10,233 nt of DNA from Chloroflexota bacterium (GTDB taxonomy: Bacteria > Chloroflexota > Dehalococcoidia > SM23-28-2 > RBG-16-64-32): assembly GCA_016190405.1 (NCBI GenBank), contig JACPQO010000276.1, forward strand, positions 1 through 10,233, in the 5' to 3' direction. The notes below the pieces were generated by a model. That model had not been told where the DNA came from, did no database searches, and saw nothing but the letters and a program-made list of their open reading frames with translations. A program made the position numbers and the translations under genes. Below are positions 1-5,709 of the stretch, piece after piece. Positions within the stretch are counted from its first letter, which is position 1. Every line of letters starts with the position of its first letter.

Positions 1-1398
1 CCCTTCTACCACGACTTCGACCTGCCCAGCTTCGGCGCCCGCATGATCAAGCCGGAGGCGCAGGTGGGGATCACCTTCGCCGACGGCCGCCCGCCGCTGA
101 TCATCTACACGCCGGAGCTGGAGGAGAAGACGTACCGCAGCATCGCCCAGTTCTCCAAGCACGACGCCGAGGCTTTCACGGAGATCCGTCGCAAAGTGAT
201 GGCCAGCGATAAGTACATCGCCGCCCTGCTGAACACGCCACCCCCGGACGAGGCCCGCAGCGAGGCGCCCAGCGCTATCACGGCCAAGCTGTTCGAGCTG
301 TGGATGAGCCTGGGCCTGAAGCCCGGCGAGATGCAGAAGTCCCCCAAGGTGCTCATCGACGACATATTCGAGTCTACCGAGCTGAAGGCCGCCCTCTACC
401 GCCAGTGCATCGAGTGGGGCTCCAACCTGCACTCGGGCAACGGCTTCGGCTTCATCCTGTCGGTGATCTGGCTGTGCGGCATCCACTACATGTCGGTGGG
501 CGGGACGCACACCCTGGGCCACGCCATGGCCAGCGCCTGCCTCCACGAGGGGGTGGACCTGCGCTACAACGCCCCGGTCACCGCCATCACCTCCAGCAAC
601 GGCCGCGCCACCGGCATCCGGCTCAAGGACGGCCGCCAGATCGAGGCCAGGATCGTCGCCTCCAACGCCGACCCGCGCACGACCTTCATGGAGCTCATCG
701 GCTGGGACAAGCTCTCGCTGTTCCGGAAGGAGCGGCTGGCCAACTGGCGGTTCGGGCCGGAGCACGTGCTGGGTACCCCTTCTTTCGCCCTCCACGACCC
801 GCCGGACTACAAGTCCGCCCACCACGACGCTGACATCAACCGCTGCTTCTACACCATCGTGGGCTTCGAGAACCACCAGGAGGTATCGGAGTACATCCTC
901 CAGGCTTACGGCGGCGAGATCCCGACGACGCCCGGCGCCGGCACCTGGGTGAACACACTATGGGACCCCAGCCAGGCGCCGCCCGGCAAACACGCCATGA
1001 ACGGTTGGTTCTTCTTCCCCAAGGCCTCCTGCCTCAGCCCGGCCGAATGGGACGAGGTGCGTGCGACGTACAACGCCCGTTTCCTGGACCTGTGGGTGAA
1101 GTACGCCCCCAACATGACCCGCGAGAACGTCATCGCCAACAAGCTGTACGTCCCCTTCGACATCGAGAAGAAGATCGGCATGCCGGAGGGCGACTTCTCG
1201 CATGGCCGCCCGGGCGCCTTCGCCCTGGGCGTCCCCCGCGCCAACATCTACCGCACGGAGTTCGAGGGGCTGTACATGTGCGGCGCCTCTGCCGGCGGCG
1301 GCGGCATCAGCGCCGCCCCGGGCTACAACGCCTTCAAGGTCATCGCCGAGGACCACAACCTGCCCAAGATATGGCAGCGAGAGGACCGCATCTACTAG
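1..1398 (+). CDS. Phytoene-desaturase-like FAD-dependent oxidoreductase, 5' end missing
   Basis: The reading frame is open from base 1 (PFYHDFDLPSF... before the first ATG at 43), so this is the C-terminal 465 residues of a larger protein. The missing part should hold the N-terminal Rossmann GxGxxG FAD motif; family members are usually about 500-550 residues. The middle (bases about 490-700) has the typical pattern: a GGTHTLGHAMA segment, VDLRYNAPVTAI, a KDGRQIEA strand, then VASNADPRTTF. The C-terminus (about 1263-1350) has the family FAD-binding signature GLYMCGASAGGGGISAAPGY. Members of this CrtI/retinol-saturase-like group oxidise or isomerise hydrophobic polyene, carotenoid or lipid substrates using FAD. 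The substrate here is not identifiable. A gene for an SCP-2-like lipid-binding protein follows after 22 bases, which suggests a hydrophobic substrate; that is an inference. Family assignment is firm, function is not. Confidence 0.88.
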   Translation, partial: PFYHDFDLPSFGARMIKPEAQVGITFADGRPPLIIYTPELEEKTYRSIAQFSKHDAEAFTEIRRKVMASDKYIAALLNTPPPDEARSEAPSAITAKLFELWMSLGLKPGEMQKSPKVLIDDIFESTELKAALYRQCIEWGSNLHSGNGFGFILSVIWLCGIHYMSVGGTHTLGHAMASACLHEGVDLRYNAPVTAITSSNGRATGIRLKDGRQIEARIVASNADPRTTFMELIGWDKLSLFRKERLANWRFGPEHVLGTPSFALHDPPDYKSAHHDADINRCFYTIVGFENHQEVSEYILQAYGGEIPTTPGAGTWVNTLWDPSQAPPGKHAMNGWFFFPKASCLSPAEWDEVRATYNARFLDLWVKYAPNMTRENVIANKLYVPFDIEKKIGMPEGDFSHGRPGAFALGVPRANIYRTEFEGLYMCGASAGGGGISAAPGYNAFKVIAEDHNLPKIWQREDRIY

Positions 1399-1420
1399 AG
1401 GCTAGTGAAGGAAGACCGCC

Positions 1421-1873
1421 ATGCCTGCGATCTATACCAACGAATGGTACGACGCACTGAAGGAGCTGCTGAACGTCAACCCGGAGGTGGAGAAGAACGC
1501 ACCCCGCGGCAAGTACAAGGTCCTGGCCGAGCTCAGGGGCGATGGCCTCTCCCCCTACCTAAATGACGGCGAGGAGCGCTTCTTCACCGTTGACCTGGAC
1601 GACGGCAAGTGCACCAGCTACTACGAAGTGGAGCAGGCGCCACCTCGCAAGGAGTTCGACTTCATCTTCGAGGTGCCGGCCACGGTGTTCGAAGGCGTGG
1701 CTGCCGGGCTGGTGGACCCCGTGGGCGCCGGCCTCAAGGGGACCATCAAGATCACCGGCGACATGCGCATCCTCATCAGGCACGCCGAGCTGGTCAACGT
1801 CCTCCACAAGGTATACGCGCGGGAAGTGGAGACCACCTGGCCCAAGGGCAAGCCGCCCTACTCCCAGGCGTAA
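1421..1873 (+). CDS. SCP-2-like sterol/lipid-binding domain protein
   Basis: A 150-residue protein with no signal peptide or membrane segment. It starts at an ATG with AAGGAAG 6 bases upstream (1408-1414). The pattern fits a single SCP-2 domain: an acidic helical N-terminus (YTNEWYDALKELLNVNPEV), a central strand pair around FFTVDLDDGKCTSYYEVEQ, then FDFIFEVPATVFEGVAAGLVDP followed by GTIKITGDMRILIRHAELVNVLHKVY, the usual C-terminal half where the helix-lined lipid pocket forms. SCP-2 domains bind and shuttle fatty acids, acyl-CoAs or sterol-like lipids. It lies 22 bases after the FAD oxidoreductase and is very probably cotranscribed, so it may present or remove that enzyme's hydrophobic substrate (inference). 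Detection is by overall pattern, since the family has no invariant catalytic residues. Confidence 0.7.
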   Translation: MPAIYTNEWYDALKELLNVNPEVEKNAPRGKYKVLAELRGDGLSPYLNDGEERFFTVDLDDGKCTSYYEVEQAPPRKEFDFIFEVPATVFEGVAAGLVDPVGAGLKGTIKITGDMRILIRHAELVNVLHKVYAREVETTWPKGKPPYSQA

Positions 1874-1917
1874 GACCAGGGCTCGCGCGCGGGCGCCCCC
1901 CACAGTAGGATGGGTTT

Positions 1918-1937
1918 GCCTGCCCCAACGGGCGGGC
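1918..1937 (+). other. GC-rich hairpin between the SCP-2-like and CMD-like genes
   Basis: GCCTGCCC (1918-1925) can pair with GGGCGGGC (1930-1937) over 8 positions, one of them a U-G wobble, closing a CAAC loop. There is no following T run, so it is not a classical intrinsic terminator. It ends 15 bases before the AAAGGAGG ribosome-binding site of the next gene and could be an intercistronic processing or stability hairpin. The flanking CAGTAGGATGGGTTTGCC resembles a style of short repeat seen in many environmental genomes, but only one copy is present here. Confidence 0.35.
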
Positions 1938-1966
1938 GCAGCCCCGAATCCAAAGGAGGCGCGCTC

Positions 1967-2281
1967 ATGAGAGAGCTCCCGGAAGCGTTTCAGAAGCTGA
2001 CCAGCGACCATCCCCAGGTGCAGCAGGCGTATGAGGCGCTGGCCGAGGCGGCGCACACGTCCGGCCCCCTGGACGAACGCACCCGCCGGCTGGTGAAGCT
2101 AGGCATCGCCGTGGGCGCCCTCCTGGAGGGCGCCGTCCGTTCTCACGCCTGGCAGGCCAGGGAGGCCGGCGTCAGCGACGCGGAGATGGACCACGTAGTG
2201 CTGCTCTCGCTGACGACGATCGGCTTGCCGTCTATGGTGGCCGCCCGGACGTGGGTGGCCTCGGCCCTGGCCGGGGCCTAG
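1967..2281 (+). CDS. Carboxymuconolactone decarboxylase / AhpD-like small protein lacking the CxxC motif
   Basis: I place the start at the ATG at 1967 because AAAGGAGG (1952-1959) lies 7 bases upstream; an in-frame ATG at 1910 has no such site. The product is 104 residues. The order matches the CMD/AhpD fold: PEAFQKLTSDHPQVQQAYEAL, then DERTRRLVKLGIAVGALLEGAVRSHAWQAREAGVSDAEMDHVVLLSL, then a small-residue-rich terminal helix. In AhpD-type members the segment after the alanine/glycine-rich helix carries C-x-x-C-x-x-x-H; here it reads EGAVRSHAWQARE, so both cysteines are gone while the histidine remains. Peroxidase or disulfide chemistry of the AhpD type is therefore unlikely. A decarboxylase-like, binding or structural role is possible but unproven. 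It converges on the minus-strand receiver gene with a 4-base gap. Confidence 0.72.
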   Translation: MRELPEAFQKLTSDHPQVQQAYEALAEAAHTSGPLDERTRRLVKLGIAVGALLEGAVRSHAWQAREAGVSDAEMDHVVLLSLTTIGLPSMVAARTWVASALAGA

Positions 2282-2301
2282 CCGGTCAGCGGGTCACCGG
2301 C
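2281..2301. terminator. Weak hairpin across the convergent gene junction
   Basis: GCCGGT (2281-2286) pairs with ACCGGC (2296-2301) around a 9-base loop, exactly where the + gene (stop 2279-2281) and the - gene (stop 2286-2288) converge. Such hairpins can terminate transcription in both directions, but only TTGAT follows on the + side and no T run follows on the - side, so this is a tentative call. Confidence 0.25.
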
Positions 2302-2702
2302 TTGATATCGGCGATGATCCAGGCCAGGTGCTCTTCCACCCGGTCCTTGGCCACGCACAGGTAGCCCCAGCGGTCCTGGACCGCCCGCCGGTAGTCCGGC
2401 GAGTCCTCGTCCAGCAGCACCACCACGCGCAAGTCAGGGAAGGTCTGGGCCAGCTTGCGCAGCCGGGTCACCTTCTCGTGGGCCACCAGGTCAAAGTCCA
2501 GCAGGACCAGGTCCGGGCTTCTCTCCGTGGCCCGCGTTGCCGCTTCGGTCAGGGTGCAGGCCTCGGCCACGACGCTGCAGTTGGCGTACCGGTCCAGCAC
2601 CCGCCGGATGGTCTCCCGGTAGTGGGCGTTCCGGTCCGCCACCAGGACGCGGATCGTGTCGCCAACGCTCAGGGTCGCCGACGCCTGCTCGGTGTGATTC
2701 AT
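2286..2702 (-). CDS. Stand-alone receiver (REC) domain protein, partly degenerate
   Basis: A 138-residue protein if it starts at the ATG at 2702. The frame stays open upstream to 2870, but that extension (MATNWWPSCNAIIAW...) does not look like protein and overlaps the divergent gene. It is a lone CheY-like receiver: IRVLVADRN at residues 17-25, SPDLVLLDFDL with the likely phospho-acceptor Asp69, VVVLLDEDS at 93-101, and VAK with the conserved Lys119. The acidic pair after strand 1 is reduced to Asp23 followed by Arg24, and the usual Thr/Ser after strand 4 is Leu97. These changes would weaken Mg2+ binding or output switching. There is no DNA-binding or enzymatic output domain. Divergent placement beside a kinase/regulator operon suggests it modulates that phosphorelay (inference). 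No ribosome-binding site precedes this ATG directly; a short upstream ORF overlapping the ATG carries one instead. Confidence 0.72.
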   Translation of the reverse strand: MNHTEQASATLSVGDTIRVLVADRNAHYRETIRRVLDRYANCSVVAEACTLTEAATRATERSPDLVLLDFDLVAHEKVTRLRKLAQTFPDLRVVVLLDEDSPDYRRAVQDRWGYLCVAKDRVEEHLAWIIADIKPVTR

Positions 2703-2728
2703 AATGGGGATATACCAGTCCGTCTCAT
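2699..2728 (-). CDS. Candidate 9-residue leader ORF coupled to the receiver gene
   Basis: On the minus strand a strong ribosome-binding site GGAGG (2742-2738) lies 9 bases before an ATG (2728-2726). That ATG opens a 10-codon frame, MRRTGISPL-stop. Its TGA (2701-2699) overlaps the ATG of the receiver gene (2702-2700) as ATGA. The receiver frame itself has no start codon at proper distance from this site. Either the leader ORF is translated and coupled to the receiver gene, or ribosomes bound here slide to the receiver ATG. The peptide is too short for coding statistics. Confidence 0.35.
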   Translation of the reverse strand: MRRTGISPL

Positions 2729-2753
2729 AGCTTGCTCCCTCCAGGGCGGACCT

Positions 2754-2820
2754 GTCTGTCGGGTAGAGGCAGATTTCCTGTGGGGTAATGTCAGGCCCGG
2801 CCCGTGCGGTTTTGCCCCAC
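2754..2820 (-). repeat. Conserved hairpin-plus-tail element, copy C (with insertion)
   Basis: Read on the minus strand, GTGGGGCAAAACCGCAC (2820-2804) matches the hairpin of the copy at 4691-4707 at 16 of 17 bases. After about 20 extra bases comes AGGAAATCTGCCTCTA, resembling the copy at 9426-9470, and then the identical tail CCCGACAGAC (2763-2754). The extra segment ends in CCCCAC (2785-2780), which can also pair with GTGGGG, so two alternative stems are possible. The element lies upstream of the receiver gene and its leader ORF, and ends next to the promoter of the divergent kinase. If the receiver gene is transcribed from near 2835, the element begins within a few bases of its mRNA 5' end. 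Confidence 0.6.
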
Positions 2821-2828
2821 GCGGCCCA

Positions 2829-2837
2829 TGCTATAAT
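2829..2837 (+). promoter_or_regulatory. Extended -10 promoter of the kinase/regulator operon
   Basis: TGCTATAAT is a perfect extended -10 (TG at 2829-2830, TATAAT at 2832-2837). No good -35 is visible: TTGCCC at 2812-2817 is only 14 bases away. Extended -10 promoters tolerate that. Transcription would begin near 2844, giving a 5' leader of about 16 bases with the ribosome-binding site almost at its start. On the opposite strand the same bases read GATTAT, a 4/6 match to a -10, so the site could be weakly bidirectional. Confidence 0.65.
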
Positions 2838-2859
2838 CGCGTTGCAGGAGGGCCACCAG

Positions 2860-4008
2860 TTGGTTGCCAAATCGCAGGAGGCCGCCCCGGACTCATCGGC
2901 GTCTGCCCAGGAGCTGGCGGATGCTCTACGCGCGCTGGGGAACCGCTATCGCCTGGCCATCCTGCGACTTCTCGATTCGGGCGAGCTCAGCGTCGGCGAA
3001 ATGGCCGGCGCTCTCGGCCTGTCGGCCACGCAGACCAGGCGCCACCTCGGCGGTCTTGTCGCTGCCGGCCTGGTCGATCCTCTCCCTGCCGATGGCGCAC
3101 AGCGCTTCCAGCTCAACCGGCGCGCGGCGGCGCTGCTCAACGCCTCGGTCGTCGCTCTCCTGGGACGGGCCGGGGCCTCGCTCTCGACCCTATCGGCCCC
3201 GTTTCGCGGCGTCGACGACGTGCTGCCCGTCGCCGTCCCGTCAGCCCCTCAGGCTTGCCTCCAGTGCCAGAACTCTGCCTTCGTGCGCGAGGTCCTGGAC
3301 GACCTGGACCGCATCCTGGCCGACGCCCGCCAGTACCAGTCCCGCCTCCAGCATCTCTCCTCTCAGGTGCTGTCCGCCCACGAGGCCGAGCGAAAACGGA
3401 TCGCCCGCGAGCTGCACGACGATACGGCCCAGGCCCTCACTTCTATCCTGGTGCGGCTGCGCCTCCTGGAACGGTCGGTGGAGAACGGCAACCTGCGTCA
3501 GTCCGTGGAGGAGCTGCGAGACCTGACCGGCAGCACCCTGGACTCGGTCCGGCGCATGGCCGTGGACCTGCGGCCCACCGCCCTGGACGACCTGGGGCTG
3601 GTGGCCGCCCTCCGCTCCTACGTCGAAAAGTTCTCCACCCGCTGGCCCATCAGCATAGAGTTCTCCAGCAACGGCCTACAGCGCCGCCTGCCGGCGGAGG
3701 TGGAGCTAGTCCTGTACCGCATCGCGCAGGAGGCGCTATCCAACGTGGCCAAGCACTCCGGGGCCCGTTCGGTCCAGGTGGCCCTCTCCCGCCGCAGGAA
3801 CGTGGTGACGGCCGTCGTCAGCGATGACGGGCGCGGCTTCGACGTCGACAAAGTGATAGGCTCCCGTCGCGGTGGCCTGGGGCTGTTCGGCATGAAGGAG
3901 CGCCTGGCGCTGGTGGGCGGCTCCCTCCAGATCGAGGTCGGCGACCGGGGAGGCACGCAGATCACGGCCCGCGTGCCGCTGCCCGGCCTGTCCCACCGGC
4001 ACAACTAG
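2860..4008 (+). CDS. NarL-family (HisKA_3) histidine kinase with N-terminal ArsR-like winged helix
   Basis: I place the start at TTG 2860: AGGAGG (2846-2851) is 8 bases upstream and the promoter -10 is at 2832-2837. An ATG at 2788 would lie upstream of the promoter. The product is 382 residues with no signal peptide or membrane helix, so it is cytoplasmic. Residues about 17-100 form a winged helix of ArsR type: LRALGNRYRLAILRLLDSGELSVGEMAGALGLSATQTRRHL-type order, then a wing and FQLNRRAAALL. A C-x-x-C pair follows (Cys133, Cys136), then a coiled-coil-like stretch. The kinase core has the HisKA_3 dimerisation helix with phospho-acceptor His186 in ERKRIARELHDDTAQ, then an HATPase_c domain with an N-box (Asn295 in AQEALSNVAKH), SDDGRGFD (about 321-328) and GGLGLFGMKER. 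A DNA-binding-type domain in place of a sensor is unusual. The response regulator follows after 2 bases and is the expected partner. Confidence 0.9.
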   Translation: MVAKSQEAAPDSSASAQELADALRALGNRYRLAILRLLDSGELSVGEMAGALGLSATQTRRHLGGLVAAGLVDPLPADGAQRFQLNRRAAALLNASVVALLGRAGASLSTLSAPFRGVDDVLPVAVPSAPQACLQCQNSAFVREVLDDLDRILADARQYQSRLQHLSSQVLSAHEAERKRIARELHDDTAQALTSILVRLRLLERSVENGNLRQSVEELRDLTGSTLDSVRRMAVDLRPTALDDLGLVAALRSYVEKFSTRWPISIEFSSNGLQRRLPAEVELVLYRIAQEALSNVAKHSGARSVQVALSRRRNVVTAVVSDDGRGFDVDKVIGSRRGGLGLFGMKERLALVGGSLQIEVGDRGGTQITARVPLPGLSHRHN

Positions 4009-4010
4009 GT

Positions 4011-4670
4011 ATGGGCACCAAGATCCGCATCCTCCTGGCCGACGACCACGCGGTCCTGCGCTCCGGCCTGCGGGCGCTGCTCAACCTGGAGCCCGACTTC
4101 GAGGTGGTCGGCGAGGCGTCCAACGGCCGCGAGGCGCTGGAGCTAGCGCAGACCCTGCGCCCGGAGATCGTCGTCATGGACATCTCCATGCCGGAGATGG
4201 ACGGCCTGCAAGCCGCCGAGGAGATCCAGCGCCTTGCCTTGCCCTGCCGCCTGGTCATGCTCACCGTCCACGCCGGGGAGGAGTACCTTTTCCAGACCCT
4301 CCGTCTGGGCGCCTCCGGCTACGTCCTCAAGAGCTCGGCCGACACCGAACTCATCGAAGCCATCCGCACGGCCCACCGGGGCGACGTATTCCTGTATCCC
4401 TCGGCCGTTCGCAAGCTCCTGGGAGAGTACCTGAAGGGCGGCGACGACAAGGAGCGCCGGGAGTCTGATGTGCTGACCAGCCGCGAGAAAGAGGTCTTGA
4501 GACTCACGGCCGAGGGCTACACCAATCACGAAATAGCGGACAAGCTGGTGATTAGCCCCAAGACGGTGGACACCTACCGACAGCGGATCATGGAGAAGCT
4601 CAACCTGCACCACCGCTCGGAGCTGGTGCGCTACGCCCTGCGACGGGGCCTGCTAACCCCCACGGAATAG
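4011..4670 (+). CDS. NarL/FixJ-family response regulator
   Basis: A 219-residue regulator with complete receiver and output domains. In the receiver (about residues 4-120) the acidic pair is Asp11-Asp12, the phospho-acceptor is Asp57 in VVMDISMPEMDG, the switch Thr is Thr85 in LVMLTVH, and Lys107 is in GYVLKSS. The C-terminal LuxR-type helix-turn-helix (about 150-215) has LTSREKEVLRLTAEGYTNHEIADKL followed by ISPKTVDTYRQRIMEKL. Its ATG is 2 bases after the kinase stop, so the pair is translationally coupled and almost certainly a cognate two-component system. All phosphorylation residues are intact, unlike in the divergent lone receiver. It should bind DNA as a dimer; target genes are unknown, but the adjacent molybdoenzyme locus is a natural candidate (inference). 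Confidence 0.95.
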   Translation: MGTKIRILLADDHAVLRSGLRALLNLEPDFEVVGEASNGREALELAQTLRPEIVVMDISMPEMDGLQAAEEIQRLALPCRLVMLTVHAGEEYLFQTLRLGASGYVLKSSADTELIEAIRTAHRGDVFLYPSAVRKLLGEYLKGGDDKERRESDVLTSREKEVLRLTAEGYTNHEIADKLVISPKTVDTYRQRIMEKLNLHHRSELVRYALRRGLLTPTE

Positions 4671-4689
4671 GCCATTCGGCCCCCGGCCT

Positions 4690-4734
4690 TGTGGGGCAAA
4701 ACCCCACTAGATATCCCTACTGTGCCCGACAGAC
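4690..4734 (+). repeat. Conserved hairpin-plus-tail element, copy A
   Basis: GTGGGG (4691-4696) pairs perfectly with CCCCAC (4702-4707) around the loop CAAAA. After TAGATATCCCTACTGTG comes the conserved tail CCCGACAGAC (4725-4734). The 45 bases 4690-4734 align without gaps to 9426-9470 with 34 identical positions. At the third stem pair the G-C here is A-T in the other copy, a compensatory change. It lies 20 bases after the response-regulator stop and far upstream of mobB. No T run follows, so it is not an ordinary terminator, although it could end transcription of the regulator operon. An additional small palindrome GGCC-ATTC-GGCC (4670-4681) sits just before it. Confidence 0.65.
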
Positions 4735-4769
4735 AGCCCCTTTACCAGCCTGTAACTTTAAGGTGCAAT

Positions 4770-4888
4770 CTGCGAGGGCTTCGGCTTCTGAGAGAGGTGG
4801 CCCGCCCAAGGCTCGGAGCCCTCGCAGCGCAATTTCTGCTGTCCCTACCGGGAGGAAACTATGGCCGGGGAAAGCCTCCCGCGACAGC
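4770..4888 (+). other. Strongly structured intergenic region, candidate regulatory RNA
   Basis: CTGCGAGGGCT (4770-4780) pairs perfectly with AGCCCTCGCAG (4817-4827) over 11 bases, enclosing 36 bases. Immediately after, GCTGTC (4838-4843) pairs with GACAGC (4883-4888), and nested inside it CGGGAGG (4849-4855) pairs with CCTCCCG (4875-4881). The nested loop holds an ATG at 4861 preceded at good spacing by GGAGG (4851-4855), so the ribosome-binding site is inside the stem. The ATG opens a 60-codon arginine-rich frame to 5043 whose codon use is unlike its neighbours. This could be a structured RNA, a translational switch for a small protein, or chance. I cannot match it to a riboswitch class; the molybdenum-cofactor motif was considered because mobB follows, but its conserved bases could not be confirmed. 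The remaining intergenic sequence up to the promoter at 5028 shows nothing further I can support. Confidence 0.35.
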
Positions 4889-5027
4889 CTCAGCGGGTGC
4901 GGCTTATACGACAGCGGCCCGTTACTCGACTCGATACCGCCACCCACCCCCTCCAGCCTGGCCTCCGCCGCGCGGAAGCCAGGCCTTATCTTTCGCGCGC
5001 AGTGTTTCCCGAGCGCGGCCGCGACCC

Positions 5028-5055
5028 TTCGACACCGGCCTGACGTTGGTATGAT
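5028..5055 (+). promoter_or_regulatory. Probable promoter of the mobBA-molybdoenzyme operon
   Basis: An extended -10, TGGTATGAT (5047-5055; hexamer TATGAT at 5050-5055), lies 16 bases after a -35-like TTCGAC (5028-5033). Transcription would start near 5062, leaving an untranslated leader of about 140 bases before mobB. It is the only good promoter-like sequence I found in the 532 bases between the response-regulator stop and mobB. It also means that the structured region at 4770-4888 lies upstream of this start point. Confidence 0.55.
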
Positions 5056-5202
5056 AAACCAGAGAGATGAAGAGCAGTGACAGCCGCGGCCCGTGCCCAC
5101 CCACAACCGCCCCGCGTCGGCCGGCGCATCGATCGGGAAAGTCCAGCGCCTGGCGGCCCGCCCCGGCCATCGCGCCGGACCATCGCCTAGAACAGGAGCC
5201 CC

Positions 5203-5709
5203 GTGGTCCCCATAGTTAGCGTCGTCGGCAACTCCGGCGTCGGCAAGACTACCTTCCTGGAGAAGCTGGTGCGGGAGCTGAAGGCCCGCGGCTACCGGCT
5301 GGCCACCATCAAGCACGACGTCCACAACTTCGACATCGACCGTCCGGGGAAGGACTCCTGGCGCCTGACCCAGGCCGGCAGCGACATCGTCATGCTCTCC
5401 TCGCCCCGCCGCCTGGCCTTGCTGGAGGAAGTCCGGGAGGAGCGAACCCTCGACGACCTGGCGGCAATGGTGGGCGACCGCGTTGACCTGGTCCTCACCG
5501 AGGGGTACCGCGGCGCCGCCGCCCTCAAGATAGAGGTCTCGCGCCAGGCCCACAGCACGGCGCTAACGGCGCGCCTTGAGGAGCTGCTGGCCGTCGTCAC
5601 CGACCACCCCCTCGACCTGGACCGGCCGCAGTTCGGCCTGGGCGACGCTGCCGCTGTCGCCGACCTGCTGGAGCAGCGCTTCGCCCTCAAGCCGGGGCAG
5701 GGAGGATGA
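5203..5709 (+). CDS. mobB: Molybdopterin-guanine dinucleotide biosynthesis protein MobB
   Basis: A 168-residue P-loop GTPase, the usual MobB length. It starts at GTG 5203 with AGGAG (5194-5198) 4 bases upstream. The Walker A motif GNSGVGKTT is at residues 9-17, and the MobB signature follows: TIKHDVHNFDIDRPGKDSWR, then AGSDIVMLSSPRRLAL, then a Walker B-like DLVLTEGYR. MobB binds GTP and the molybdopterin precursor and assists MobA in forming the guanine-dinucleotide cofactor; it is often helpful rather than essential. Its TGA overlaps the mobA ATG as ATGA. It is first in an operon with mobA, a small unknown gene and a molybdoenzyme, which fits a local supply of bis-MGD cofactor. Confidence 0.93.
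   Translation: MVPIVSVVGNSGVGKTTFLEKLVRELKARGYRLATIKHDVHNFDIDRPGKDSWRLTQAGSDIVMLSSPRRLALLEEVREERTLDDLAAMVGDRVDLVLTEGYRGAAALKIEVSRQAHSTALTARLEELLAVVTDHPLDLDRPQFGLGDAAAVADLLEQRFALKPGQGG

Noticed and set aside
1897..1937. A fourth, minus-strand copy of the hairpin-plus-tail element
   Set aside because: ATCCTACTGTG and a GGCAAACCC word resemble copy A, but the CCCGACAGAC tail is absent and the hairpin differs, so similarity may be chance.
1910..1966. ATG 1910 as start of the CMD-like gene
   Set aside because: The extra residues include a hairpin-encoded stretch and there is no ribosome-binding site; ATG 1967 has AAAGGAGG at ideal distance.
2788..2859. Upstream ATG start for the histidine kinase
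   Set aside because: It precedes the likely promoter at 2829-2837 and has no ribosome-binding site, whereas TTG 2860 has AGGAGG at 8 bases.
2328..3827. A 499-codon open frame on the + strand overlapping the receiver and kinase genes
   Set aside because: It is arginine/proline/glycine-rich, has no domain, and lies across two genes with clear domain signatures on other frames; it is a by-product of high GC.
4770..4888. Known riboswitch classes (Moco, SAM-I, TPP, cobalamin, glycine) or RNase P RNA
   Set aside because: Isolated words such as CTGAGAG, GAGGTGG or GGAGGAAA recall these families, but the order, spacing and conserved cores do not fit; no confirmed match by eye.
4861..5043. 60-codon frame with a good GGAGG site
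   Set aside because: Not called as a gene: codon use (ATA, CGA, CCT, CTT) is unlike neighbouring genes, the product is Arg/Pro-rich without a motif, and the start is buried in a stem. Kept only as part of the structured-region finding.
5067..5219. Short frame starting right after the mobB promoter and running into mobB
   Set aside because: No ribosome-binding site, Pro/Arg-rich noise, and it overlaps the well-placed mobB GTG start.
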